From: Paralimibaculum aggregatum
GTDB taxonomy: Bacteria > Pseudomonadota > Alphaproteobacteria > Rhodobacterales > Rhodobacteraceae
NCBI RefSeq assembly: GCF_030270585.1
Contig: NZ_BSYI01000036.1
Location: forward strand, 1-55,162
Reading direction: 5' to 3'
Length of the DNA: 55,162 nucleotides
Shown here: positions 1 through 7,405 of the stretch, piece by piece
Position numbering within the stretch: the first letter of the stretch is position 1
How the letters are laid out: each line of letters begins with the position of its first letter
The notes under the pieces: model-generated
Database searches by the model: none
Told to the model about the DNA's origin: nothing
Seen by the model: only the letters and a program-made list of their open reading frames with translations
Position numbers and translations under genes: made by a program

Positions 1-423
1 AGCACGAATAGCATGAATAGCATGATTGGCACCCTGATCGGAGCCGGTTGGAGGCATTGCACAGGCTCTGCGTGAACGGGTGCAATCGGGGGGGACCGGA
101 ACTGGGCTTCTACCGCCGATCCTCGAAGGAACGGTTTCGAACGAGGCAAAGCGCCCTATCCGCGCCGCGAAGCCGAGTGAATCTTTTGCCCTGCCTTGAG
201 GCATGAGCAGCGGCGCATGTTGAAGAATGCTGAGGCCCCGCGCGAACGCCGCTTCACCTGACCGGATCGCCCGGGAGCCCCGCGCGCCGTTCACACTACC
301 GCCGATCCAATACAGTCCGAAAGGATCCATCACGAGCGATGTTTGAATTGTGGAATGAGACGTGGAACAGAATCAATTATTCAATTTTTTTTCAATTTTT
401 TTCAACATGATCGCCAAAATTGA
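1..423. other. Intergenic region left of tRNA-Ser, no gene seen
   Basis: I find no convincing coding region here; open frames are short, lack a ribosome site and show no recognisable domain. The stretch carries a short tandem repeat at its left edge (GAATAGCAT twice near 6-25). The 13-mer CTACCGCCGATCC occurs twice, at 110-122 and 296-308. A T-rich run at about 380-404 contains TTCAATTTTT in tandem, next to the 3' end of the tRNA gene. The lower GC content beside a tRNA 3' end is the kind of place where integrative elements end, but no integrase or attachment duplication is visible. Confidence 0.5.
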
Positions 424-514
424 TGGCGGAGTGGATGGGATTCGAACCCACGAGACCCTTTTGGGGCCTACTCCCTTAGCAGGGGAGCGCCTTCGACCAC
501 TCGGCCACCACTCC
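424..514 (-). tRNA. tRNA-Ser(GCU)
   Basis: A 91-nt serine tRNA read on the minus strand. The acceptor arm pairs GGAGTGG (5' end at 514) with CCACTCC, followed by discriminator G and an encoded CCA ending at 424. The anticodon stem CTCCC/GGGAG holds the 7-nt loop CTGCTAA, so the anticodon is GCU (plus-strand bases 478-480), reading AGC/AGU. The long variable arm typical of class II tRNAs (GGCCCC/AAAAGGGTC region) and the T-loop TTCGAATCC are present. A promoter-like pair lies just upstream. Confidence 0.97.
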
Positions 515-521
515 GCCGCCG

Positions 522-550
522 GGGATAGCAATCCCGGGGGCGGGGAACAA
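522..550 (-). promoter_or_regulatory. Probable tRNA-Ser promoter
   Basis: On the minus strand a TTGTTC (-35, plus 545-550) is followed after 17 nt by TATCCC (-10, plus 522-527). The predicted start falls within a few bases of the tRNA 5' end at 514. The match to the -10 consensus is only 3 of 6, as is common in GC-rich alphaproteobacteria. Confidence 0.5.
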
Positions 551-562
551 GGGCCGCGGCGC

Positions 563-600
563 AAAAAAGGCCGCCCCGCATGCACTGGCGCGAGGCGGCC
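563..600 (-). terminator. Rho-independent terminator of the rhodanese gene
   Basis: On the minus strand GGCCGCC (plus 594-600) pairs with GGCGGCC (plus 569-575) and is followed directly by six T residues (plus 563-568). It lies 32 nt past the stop codon of the upstream rhodanese gene and a few bases before the tRNA-Ser -35 box, so it insulates the two transcription units. Confidence 0.75.
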
Positions 601-631
601 CCGGTCGAGCGGCCCGCGGGCCGGCGCCGGT

Positions 632-1537
632 TCACTCGCCGGCGGTGACCGCGCCGCCGGAATTCACCCAGCCGACCATGCTCTCGGGATAGAGCTTGAC
701 GCCCTCGACCCCGGCCAGCTCGCTCATCGCGAACCAGCCGGTGGCGGCCCAGTGGCCGGTGTTGCAGAAGCTGACCACCTCGCCCCCGGCCTCGCCGATG
801 CCGGCCGCCCCGGCCAGCGCCGCGACACGCTCGGCGGCGGCGATCTCATGCGCCCCGCCGTCGAACCAGCCGGACTGCGGCAGGTTGCGCGCGCCTTCCA
901 GCGTGCCGGCCTTGGCCGCGGCGGGGTGCTTGCGCTTGGCCTCGAAGAAGGCCGGCGGGCGGGCATCCACCAACACCGCCTGGCGCTCGCCCTTCACCGC
1001 CGCCGCCACGTCGGCGCGGTCGGCCATCCAGGCATCCGAGAGCGCGAAGCTGGCGGTGGAGGGCTCGCGCACCACCGGCTCGACGCCGAGGCCGAGGCCC
1101 GCGGCGACCCAGCCGCGCACGCCGCCGTTCAGGATCGCGATGCGGGTGAGACCGGCGGATTTCAGCGTCCAGTAGACCCGCGCCGCGGCGCCGAAATCGC
1201 TCTGGTCGGTGCCGGCATAGGCCACCGCCACCGGGGTCTCGGCGGTGAGGCCGAGGCCGCGCAGCAGCTCGGTCAGCGCCGCGTCGGTCAGCGGCTTGCC
1301 GGGATTGTCCTCCGGCCCGCGCCAGAGCGGATAGGGCGCGTTCACCGCGCCGGGGATATGCGCGGTGAGATATTCCTTGTCGCTGCGGATGTCGATCACC
1401 ACCAGCTCGTCGATGCGCTCGGCGAGCTCGGCCGGGGCGAGCAGCTTCTTCCAGCCGTCCTCGGCCGCCGCCAGGGCGGGTGCGGCGACGGCCAGCAGCG
1501 CGGCGCAGAGTGCCGCGGTTGCGGTGCGCAGGGGCAT
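632..1537 (-). CDS. Exported two-domain rhodanese (sulfurtransferase)
   Basis: A 301-residue protein with a Sec-type signal peptide (residues 1 to about 24, ending APALAAAED), so the product is periplasmic. Two rhodanese domains follow. The second carries the active-site loop CNTGHWA with its cysteine at about residue 258. The first has A-Y-A-G-T at the equivalent place and no cysteine, the usual inactive/active arrangement of thiosulfate and mercaptopyruvate sulfurtransferases. The loop differs from the CGSGVTA loop of SseA-like enzymes, so the sulfur donor cannot be named. The start at 1537 is chosen because GGAGGA sits 8 nt upstream and the signal peptide begins there; an upstream in-frame ATG at 1639 would spoil the signal. 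A strong terminator follows the gene. Confidence 0.85.
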   Translation of the reverse strand: MPLRTATAALCAALLAVAAPALAAAEDGWKKLLAPAELAERIDELVVIDIRSDKEYLTAHIPGAVNAPYPLWRGPEDNPGKPLTDAALTELLRGLGLTAETPVAVAYAGTDQSDFGAAARVYWTLKSAGLTRIAILNGGVRGWVAAGLGLGVEPVVREPSTASFALSDAWMADRADVAAAVKGERQAVLVDARPPAFFEAKRKHPAAAKAGTLEGARNLPQSGWFDGGAHEIAAAERVAALAGAAGIGEAGGEVVSFCNTGHWAATGWFAMSELAGVEGVKLYPESMVGWVNSGGAVTAGE

Positions 1538-1794
1538 TGTCGTCCTCCATTCGGCATGTCCGCACGGACCGGAGACCGCCCCCGGGCCGGGGATCGCATT
1601 ATTCCACGGAAAAGATACGTGCAGCGCGTATAATTGCAACCGGACAATGGAAAACCATGCGGGCGCCCTGCCCCCGCCGCGCCTTCCGGCCCGGCATGGC
1701 GCTCGTGCGGCCCGAACTGCCGCATCCGTTTTGCCAGCCCGCCCCGCAAGCGCCTACATCTGGCGGGTGCCGAACCAGGGGAGCCAGCCGAACC

Positions 1795-3828
1795 ATGTCC
1801 GACGAGCAGACCGACACCCATCTCGTGATCTTCACGCCCTCCGGCAAACGCGGGCGGGTGGCCAGCGGCACGCCGGTGCTGCAGGCGGCGCGCCAGCTCG
1901 GCGTCGATCTCGACAGCGTCTGCGGCGGCCGCGGGATCTGCTCGAAATGCCAGGTGAGCCCGGGCGTCGGGTCGTTCCCCAAGCACGGGGTCACGGTGGC
2001 GGCGGATGCGCTCTCGCCCTTCAACAAGGTCGAGGCGCGCTATGACGAGAAGCGCGGGCTCGCCCCCGGCCGGCGCCTCGGCTGCCAGGCGCAGATCCAG
2101 GGCGACGTGGTGATCGACGTGCCGCCGGAGAGCCAGGTGCACCGCCAGGTGGTGCGCAAGCGCGCCGAGGCCCGCGACATCGTGCTCGACCCGGCGACGC
2201 GGATGCTCTTCGTCGAGGTCGCCGAGCCCGACATGCACAGGCCCGAGGGCGATTTCGAGCGGCTTGCCGCGGCGCTCGCGGCGCAGTGGCAGATCGAGCA
2301 GGTCAGCGTCGGCCTGCCGGTGCTGGCCCGGCTGCAGGCCACGCTGCGCGCCGGCAAGTGGCAGGTGACGGTGGCGCTGCAGCGGCGCACCGATGGCTGG
2401 AAGGTCGTGGAGATCTGGCCGGGCTATCACGAGACCCGGATCTGCGGGCTGGCGGTGGATATCGGCTCCACCACCATCGCGGCGCATCTCTGCGATCTCT
2501 CCACCGGCGAGGTGCTGGCCTCGCAGGGGCTGATGAACCCGCAGATCCGCTTCGGCGAGGACCTGATGAGCCGCGTCTCCTATGCCCAGCTCAACCCGGG
2601 CGGGGCCGGCGAGATGACCCATGCGGTGCGCGAGGCGCTCGACAAGCTGATCGGCGCGCTGGCCGAGGAGGCCGGGGTCGCGCGCGAGGACATCTTCGAG
2701 GGGGTCTTCGTCGGCAACCCGGTGATGCATCACCTGTTCCTCGGGATCGACCCGGTGGAGCTCGGCTGGGCGCCCTTCGCGCTCGCCACCTCGGGGCCGC
2801 AGCGGGTGCCGGCGAGCGAGCTCGGGCTGCACATGCACCCCGAGGCGCGGGCCGCCATCCTGCCCTGCATCGCCGGCCATGTCGGCGCCGATGCCGCGGC
2901 GGTGGCGCTCTCCGAGGCGCCCGAGGCGCAGGAAGAGCTGACGCTTATCATCGATGTCGGCACCAATGCGGAGATCTTCCTCGGCAACCGGGACAAGGTG
3001 CTGGCCTGCTCCTCGCCCACCGGGCCGGCCTTCGAGGGGGCGCAGGTCTCCAGCGGCCAGCGCGCCGCGCCCGGGGCCATCGAGCGGGTGCGGATCGACC
3101 CGGAGACGAGGCGCGCGAAGGTCCGGGTGATCGGCTGCGAGCTCTGGTCCGACGAGCCGGGCTTCGCGGAGGCGGTCGGCGCCGGCGGGGTCACCGGCAT
3201 CTGCGGCTCCGGCATCATCGAGGCGCTGGCGGAGATGCGCCTCGCCGGGGTGATGGACAAGCGCGGCATCATCGGCTCGGCCGAGGTGCTCGGCGACGTG
3301 GTCTTCGCGGAGGGTCGGACCTGGTCCTATCGCCTGCACGTCTCCGGCGAGCGGGTCATCGCGGTGACGCAGAACGACGTGCAGCAGATCCTCTTCGCCA
3401 AGGCCGCGCTCTATGCCGGGGCGCGGCTGCTGATGGACCAGCTCGGCGTCGATCACGTCGAGCGGGTGGTGCTGGCCGGGGCCTTCGGCGCCCATATCTC
3501 GCCGCTGCACGCCATGGTGCTCGGCATGATCCCGGACTGCCCGCTGGAGAAGGTGAGCTCGGCCGGCAATGCCGCCGGCACCGGCGCGCGGATCGCGCTG
3601 CTGAACCTCTCCGAGCGGCGGCGCATCGCCGAGGTGGTGCGCAAGGTCGAGAAGGTGGAGACGGCGGTGGAGCCGCGCTTCCAGGAGCATTTCGTCGACG
3701 CCATGCGGGTGCCGCACGAGAACGCGCCCTATCCCAACCTCGCGGCCCATGCGGTGCTGCCGGACATCCGTTTCGAGACGGCAGGCGGCGGCGAGGATGG
3801 CGGGCGGCGGCGGCGGCGGCGCGGCTGA
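1795..3828 (+). CDS. ASKHA-domain/2Fe-2S protein, RACo-like corrinoid activator
   Basis: A 677-residue cytoplasmic protein. The N-terminus is a plant-type 2Fe-2S ferredoxin domain with Cys43, Cys49, Cys52 and Cys97 (C-x5-C-x2-C spacing). The rest is the DUF4445/ASKHA actin-like ATPase fold, with phosphate-binding stretches at about 217 (VDIGSTTIA) and 385 (IIDVGTNAEI). This is the layout of RACo, which uses ATP and a reduced Fe-S cluster to return oxidised corrinoid methyltransferase proteins to Co(I). In Rhodobacterales such proteins usually accompany methylamine or betaine corrinoid methyltransferases, but none lies in this window, so the partner must be elsewhere. The start at 1795 follows AGGGGAG; upstream in-frame sequence looks non-coding. 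Confidence 0.85.
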   Translation: MSDEQTDTHLVIFTPSGKRGRVASGTPVLQAARQLGVDLDSVCGGRGICSKCQVSPGVGSFPKHGVTVAADALSPFNKVEARYDEKRGLAPGRRLGCQAQIQGDVVIDVPPESQVHRQVVRKRAEARDIVLDPATRMLFVEVAEPDMHRPEGDFERLAAALAAQWQIEQVSVGLPVLARLQATLRAGKWQVTVALQRRTDGWKVVEIWPGYHETRICGLAVDIGSTTIAAHLCDLSTGEVLASQGLMNPQIRFGEDLMSRVSYAQLNPGGAGEMTHAVREALDKLIGALAEEAGVAREDIFEGVFVGNPVMHHLFLGIDPVELGWAPFALATSGPQRVPASELGLHMHPEARAAILPCIAGHVGADAAAVALSEAPEAQEELTLIIDVGTNAEIFLGNRDKVLACSSPTGPAFEGAQVSSGQRAAPGAIERVRIDPETRRAKVRVIGCELWSDEPGFAEAVGAGGVTGICGSGIIEALAEMRLAGVMDKRGIIGSAEVLGDVVFAEGRTWSYRLHVSGERVIAVTQNDVQQILFAKAALYAGARLLMDQLGVDHVERVVLAGAFGAHISPLHAMVLGMIPDCPLEKVSSAGNAAGTGARIALLNLSERRRIAEVVRKVEKVETAVEPRFQEHFVDAMRVPHENAPYPNLAAHAVLPDIRFETAGGGEDGGRRRRRRG

Positions 3829-3835
3829 GGCCCGC

Positions 3836-3945
3836 CCCGGCGGCGGCGCACCGCGGCCCGAGGCCCCACCCGCCCGGAGAGGACGGCGCCGGCGGTACCG
3901 GCGGGGAAGCCCCCCAGCCTCGGGCCGCGGTGCGCCGCCGCCGGG
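3836..3945 (-). repeat. Hairpin element copy 1: 29-bp arms, 52-nt G-rich core
   Basis: Perfect 29-bp inverted arms (3836-3864 and 3917-3945) enclose exactly 52 nt. Read on the minus strand, the core begins TGGGGGGC and ends GGGCGGGTGGG directly before the arm. It aligns without gaps to copy 2, with roughly 80 percent identity by eye over all 52 positions, and the inner arm bases GCGGCCCGAGGC are shared as well. Strand given is the one carrying the G-runs. Confidence 0.85.
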
Positions 3946-4088
3946 TGGCCGGGTTATGCGGCTCCGGTAGGTGGGCGGGGGGACAACCGTCGGCAGCATC
4001 CGGCTGCGGGCGATCCGGGACCGGAGGGATGCCTGCGCAGGGCATTGCCCGCACAGGCATCGGGAGGCAGTCCGGCGGCCTTGCCTTG

Positions 4089-4123
4089 CCCTCCTTGCGT
4101 CCCGTTTCGGGACACAAGGAGGG
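4089..4123. terminator. Bidirectional hairpin between convergent genes
   Basis: CCCTCCTTG pairs with CAAGGAGGG (9 bp); after one mismatch, GTCCCG pairs with CGGGAC (6 bp) around a TTT loop. It sits 22 bp past the metY stop and could end transcription from either side. No strong T-run follows, so termination is inferred from position and stability. Confidence 0.6.
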
Positions 4124-4145
4124 GGGCGATACGGCGCCGGCGGTG

Positions 4146-5459
4146 TCAGGCTGCGGCAGTGCCGGCGGTGGCCTTGGCGAGCGCCTGGTCGAGATCGGCG
4201 ATCAGGTCCGCCGGGTCCTCGAGCCCGATCGAGAGGCGCACCACCTCCGGCCCGGCGCCGGCGGCCACGCGCTGCTCGTCGGTGAGCTGGCGATGGGTCG
4301 TCGAGGCCGAGTGGATGATCAGCGACCGGGCATCGCCGAGATTGGCGAGGTGGCTGAACAGCGTGACGCTGTCCACCATCCGGACGCAGGCGTCATAGCC
4401 GCCCTTGACGCCGAAGGTGAAGATCGAGGAGGCGCCTTTCGGGCAGTATTTCGCCTTGCGTGCCGCCCAGGGGCTGCTGGCGAGCCCGGCATAGGTGACA
4501 TACTCCACCGCCGGATGCGATTCGAGGAACTCTGCTACCTTCAGCGCGTTGGAGCAGTGCCGCTCCATCCGCAGCGACAGCGTCTCGATGCCGAGCAGGG
4601 TCTGGAAGGCGTTGACCGGCGCCTGGCACATGCCGAGATCGCGCAGCGTGATGGCGATGGAGTAGAAGGTGTAGGCCATCCCCCCCAGCGCCTCGTGGAA
4701 GTTCAGCCCGTGATAGCTCTCGCAGGGCGTGGTGAGCGCCGGGTAGTTGCCGCTGGCCGACCAGTCGAAGCGGCCGGAATCCACCACCATGCCGCCCATC
4801 GAGGTGGCGTTGCCGCAGAGATACTTGGTGGTCGAGTGGAGCACGATGTCGGCGCCGTGCTCGAAGGGCCGGCAGAGATAGGGGGTGGCGGTGGTGTTGT
4901 CGACGATCAGCGGCACGCCCGCGTCATGGGCGATCGCGGCCAGCGCCTCGATATCGGTGATGTAGCCGCCCGGATTGGCGATCGACTCGCAGAACACGGC
5001 GCGGGTGTTGCCGTCGATCGCGGCTTTCACCGCGGCCTCGTCCTCGGTGTCGACGAAGCGGACCTCCCAGCCGAAATGCTTGAAGGCATGGTTGAACTGG
5101 TTGACCGAGCCGCCATAGAGCCTGGTCGAGGCGACGAAGTTGTCCCCCGGTTTCATCAGCGGGAACAGCGCCATCACCTGCGCCGCGTGGCCCGAGGCGC
5201 AGGCCACCGCGCCGGCGCCGCCCTCGAGCGCGCAGACCCGGTCCTGCAGTACCTGCACGGTGGGGTTGCCGATGCGGGTGTAGATGTAGCCGAGCTCCTG
5301 CAGGTTGAAGAGCTTGGCGGCATGGTCGGCATCGCGGAAGACATAGGAGGTGGTCTGGTAGATCGGCGTCTGCCGGGCGCCGGTGGCCGGGTCGGGCTGG
5401 CTGCCGGCATGGATCTGCAGGGTGTCGAAGCCGTGCTTGGGCTCGCTGGTCTCGCTCAT
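4146..5459 (-). CDS. metY: O-acetylhomoserine sulfhydrylase (MetY-type, PLP)
   Basis: A 437-residue Cys/Met-metabolism PLP enzyme of fold type I. The PLP lysine is K212 in the stretch STTKYLCGNATS, and D187 (VDNTT) should bind the pyridine nitrogen; the N-terminal IYQTTSYVF and GYIYTRIGNPT motifs are typical. Family members make homocysteine from O-acetylhomoserine and sulfide, or use methanethiol. The length matches MetY better than cystathionine gamma-synthase (about 380-400). The start at 5459 has GAGGAA 6 nt upstream; an ATG 12 nt further out lacks a ribosome site. I looked for a SAM-II-like leader between 5460 and 5585 and did not recognise one. The gene is monocistronic. Confidence 0.88.
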   Translation of the reverse strand: MSETSEPKHGFDTLQIHAGSQPDPATGARQTPIYQTTSYVFRDADHAAKLFNLQELGYIYTRIGNPTVQVLQDRVCALEGGAGAVACASGHAAQVMALFPLMKPGDNFVASTRLYGGSVNQFNHAFKHFGWEVRFVDTEDEAAVKAAIDGNTRAVFCESIANPGGYITDIEALAAIAHDAGVPLIVDNTTATPYLCRPFEHGADIVLHSTTKYLCGNATSMGGMVVDSGRFDWSASGNYPALTTPCESYHGLNFHEALGGMAYTFYSIAITLRDLGMCQAPVNAFQTLLGIETLSLRMERHCSNALKVAEFLESHPAVEYVTYAGLASSPWAARKAKYCPKGASSIFTFGVKGGYDACVRMVDSVTLFSHLANLGDARSLIIHSASTTHRQLTDEQRVAAGAGPEVVRLSIGLEDPADLIADLDQALAKATAGTAAA

Positions 5460-5585
5460 GGCGTTCCTCATTCCTTGTCGGGGCCGCGTGTGGCGGCGGC
5501 TCTCGGGCGTGCGGCCGCCGGTGTCGCGGCTCGCGCCGAGACTATCGCGGTTTTCGGGAATTGACAGGGGGGATGCGCACCCGGA

Positions 5586-6695
5586 TCAGATCAACACGAA
5601 ATCCACGTAGTCCGTGCTGGTTTCGAAGAACAGCGCCAGTGCCGCCTCGGGGTCTGCCACGCGCCAGCCCTCGGCCGCCGTGCCGACCGGCTCGCCGGCG
5701 ACCGGGGTGCCGCTGTCCTGCAGCAGCTCCACCGCGGCCCAGACCGGGAGCTGGCCGCCGAGCTCCGCCTCCGCCGCCTCCTGCAGCCGGGCGATGGCGG
5801 CGGAGACATAGGGCGCCGAGAAGCTCGTGCCGGAGACATCCGCCACCAGCCCGTTGACGGTGTAGATCGGGATGTCGACGCCCGGGGCCGCGATGTCGGT
5901 GAGCGCCGGGTCGCGCTGCGAGAAATCCGCGAAAGCGCCGTCGTCATCGGTGGCCGAGACACCGATCACGTTGGGATCGGCAGCGATCACGCTCACGCCC
6001 TCCGGATAGCTGGCGCCATCATTGCCGGCGGCGGCGACCACCGAGACGCCCATCTCCGTGAGCGCCGCGATCTCGTCGGAGATCTGCGTCATCTCGATCA
6101 CGGTGGTGTTGCCGTAGCCGAGGCTGAGATTGACCGCGGCGACGGCGATCTCCGCCGCGAGGTCGATGGCGGCGGCGAGCGCCTGCTCGATATCGGAGAG
6201 ATAGGCCGAGCCGCCCTCGTCCGGGAAGACCTTGAAATGCACGATGTCAAGCTCCGGCGCGACGCGCAGCGCGGTCTGCGCCACCCAGGAGCCGTGGCTC
6301 TGCAATGTCTCCACCGAGGCATCCGGGTCGTCGGCAAAGCCGTAATAGTCGTATTCGTAGACGGTGGCGTCCTGGTCGAAGAAGGGCGAATAGCCGTCGT
6401 CGATCACGATCAGGGTCTGCCCGGCACCGAGATAGTCGTCCGGGTCGCCGGAGGGGGTGGTGGCCGGCTGCGGCTCCATCTGCGGCAGGCGGCCCGTGTC
6501 GCCGGGCAGGATCGCGGCGCCCTCCCCGGCACCGGCCTCGAGCCCCGCGACGAGATCGTCGAGCAGCAGGGCAGCGGCGGCGGAAAGGCTCTCGCCGGGG
6601 CCGATCTCGGCAGCCGCCTCGGCAGGGGCACCGGCCGCGGAACCGGCCGTGTAACCGGCGGTGCGCTCCAGAAGGGCGTCCAGCGCGTCTGTCAT
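5586..6695 (-). CDS. S8 subtilisin-like serine protease, no signal peptide
   Basis: A 369-residue acidic protein with the full subtilase triad: Asp99 in VIDDGY, His134 in SHGSWVA, Ser291 in SGTSFSAP, plus oxyanion Asn225 in AAAGNDG. There is no Sec signal; residues 1-90 form a low-complexity, Ala/Glu-rich pro-region. The protein ends in YVDFVLI, an acidic residue followed by hydrophobic residues, which resembles the extreme C-terminal signal of type I secreted proteases; no RTX repeats and no nearby type I transporter are seen, so export is inferred. The start at 6695 has GGGAG upstream, and the promoter at 6741-6769 is well placed for it. Confidence 0.88.
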   Translation of the reverse strand: MTDALDALLERTAGYTAGSAAGAPAEAAAEIGPGESLSAAAALLLDDLVAGLEAGAGEGAAILPGDTGRLPQMEPQPATTPSGDPDDYLGAGQTLIVIDDGYSPFFDQDATVYEYDYYGFADDPDASVETLQSHGSWVAQTALRVAPELDIVHFKVFPDEGGSAYLSDIEQALAAAIDLAAEIAVAAVNLSLGYGNTTVIEMTQISDEIAALTEMGVSVVAAAGNDGASYPEGVSVIAADPNVIGVSATDDDGAFADFSQRDPALTDIAAPGVDIPIYTVNGLVADVSGTSFSAPYVSAAIARLQEAAEAELGGQLPVWAAVELLQDSGTPVAGEPVGTAAEGWRVADPEAALALFFETSTDYVDFVLI

Positions 6696-6740
6696 GATCT
6701 GGTCTCCCGGCGAGGCTGCCGCGAAGCGTGCACCCTTCGG

Positions 6741-6769
6741 AGTATAGCCTGCTTCGCTCGGGGTTTCAT
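6741..6769 (-). promoter_or_regulatory. Promoter of the subtilase gene
   Basis: Minus strand: ATGAAA (-35, plus 6764-6769), a 17-nt spacer, then TATACT (-10, plus 6741-6746; 5 of 6 consensus bases). It lies about 45 nt upstream of the chosen start codon. Confidence 0.55.
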
Positions 6770-6858
6770 CCCTGCATGAACGAATGCACGCATCCCCGTG
6801 CGGCCCCTTGGTCGCGGGGCGCGCTGACATGGCAATGGCGGGGAGAGGTCAGAAAAAG

Positions 6859-6888
6859 GGCCGCCGGATCGGGGTGGATCCGGCGGCC
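6859..6888 (-). terminator. Rho-independent terminator, minus strand
   Basis: GGCCGCCGGATC pairs over 12 bp with GATCCGGCGGCC around a 6-nt loop. Read on the minus strand the hairpin is followed by C and five T residues. It terminates the transcript that carries the 42-aa membrane protein gene (7045-7173), leaving a 3' region of about 160 nt, and separates it from the subtilase promoter. Confidence 0.8.
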
Positions 6889-6898
6889 GAAGTGGCGC

Positions 6899-6967
6899 GC
6901 ATCGCGGGGCGTCGGCAGGGGGCAATCAGGGGTGACCCGCCCGGAGGGGGGAACCGCCCCGCAATGC
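6899..6967 (+). repeat. Possible degenerate hairpin element (copy 8)
   Basis: Arms GCATCGCGGGGCG (6899-6911) and CGCCCCGCAATGC (6955-6967) pair over 13 positions with one mismatch. The 43-nt interior contains GGGGGCAATC and GGGGTGACCC, resembling the GGGGGGCATC and GGGTGAC segments of copy 2. It is shorter than the 52-nt cores and lacks the GGG-N-GGG-N-GGGG end, so membership is tentative. Confidence 0.4.
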
Positions 6968-7044
6968 AGCGCTGGGCAACTGGGACAAGCTGTCGTCGGT
7001 GTGGCGGGCGCAGAGGTCCGGCGCGCGCCGAATGGGTCAGGGGC

Positions 7045-7173
7045 TCAGAGCAGGCCCGGCAGCAGGAAACCGGCGAAGATCAGCAGCGCCGCGGCGCCGA
7101 GGCCGAGGGTATCGAGCAGCGCCTCGCGGGGGGCGTGGCTCAGAAAGCTGCGGGCAGTGCGCAATGCGGCCAT
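7045..7173 (-). CDS. 42-aa single-pass membrane protein
   Basis: A very short gene supported by GAGGAG placed 7 nt before the ATG at 7173, an operator-like region upstream and a strong terminator downstream. The peptide begins MAALRTARSFLSHAPREALL, a basic amphipathic segment. A hydrophobic stretch from about residue 22 to the C-terminus (LGLGAAALLIFAGFLLPGLL) should form one membrane helix. I do not recognise the family. Small inner-membrane proteins induced by the SOS response and blocking division (such as Caulobacter SidA) have this general form, and the upstream GAAC repeats invite the comparison, but no sequence similarity to SidA is claimed. Confidence 0.65.
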   Translation of the reverse strand: MAALRTARSFLSHAPREALLDTLGLGAAALLIFAGFLLPGLL

Positions 7174-7307
7174 TGGTGTCTCCTCTGCGGCGGGTCTGAT
7201 CCGGGTTTGTTCTCTTCTGGGTCTGCGTCTTCCGGTCGTCGTCTGGATCTGCGTTGACGGAAGGGGCGATCTCCGTTCCGGCCCTCCCGATGCCTCATGT
7301 ACACCAT

Positions 7308-7353
7308 ATGTTCTCATAAAAATCAAGAACATTTTGAGGACAAATGAGAACAT
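7308..7353 (-). promoter_or_regulatory. AT-rich operator with GAAC/GTTC repeats, LexA-like
   Basis: This is the most AT-rich spot in the region, inside the long leader of the 42-aa gene. ATGTTCTCAT (7308-7317) and ATGAGAACAT (7344-7353) form a perfect 10-bp inverted repeat. Between them lies GAAC-N7-GGAC (7327-7341), one base from the GAAC-N7-GAAC (GTTC-N7-GTTC) LexA box of alphaproteobacteria. A further GAAC follows at 7348-7351, but with spacing N6. On the minus strand a weak -35/-10 pair (TTGTCC, TTTATG) overlaps these sites, so the region looks like a repressor-controlled promoter. Confidence 0.45.
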
Positions 7354-7405
7354 TCAGCGCGCAGGTCGGGAACGAAGTGGTGACAGACCCGCGGCGAAAG
7401 CCGCC

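Larger units (their letters stand above)
3829..4145. other. Convergent intergenic region with three hairpins
   Basis: This 317-bp gap lies between the RACo-like gene (+) and metY (-) and holds no gene. It contains a long inverted-repeat element (3836-3945, described separately). A second hairpin lies at 4028-4061, with 8-bp outer arms GATGCCTG/CAGGCATC and a GGGC/GCCC inner pair. The third is a strong two-part hairpin at 4089-4123 close to the end of metY. Confidence 0.8.

Noticed and set aside
5460-5585. SAM-II type riboswitch upstream of metY
   Set aside because: The leader is short and GC-rich and shows none of the conserved SAM-II pseudoknot sequence I would expect.
6889-7044. Second small gene or sRNA between the 42-aa gene and its terminator
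   Set aside because: No frame has a ribosome site. The stretch may be a 3' UTR or hold an sRNA, but the only structured feature I see in it is the tentative decayed hairpin copy.
7327-7341. Perfect LexA box
   Set aside because: The second half is GGAC rather than GAAC, and the next GAAC has spacing N6. I kept it only as LexA-like.
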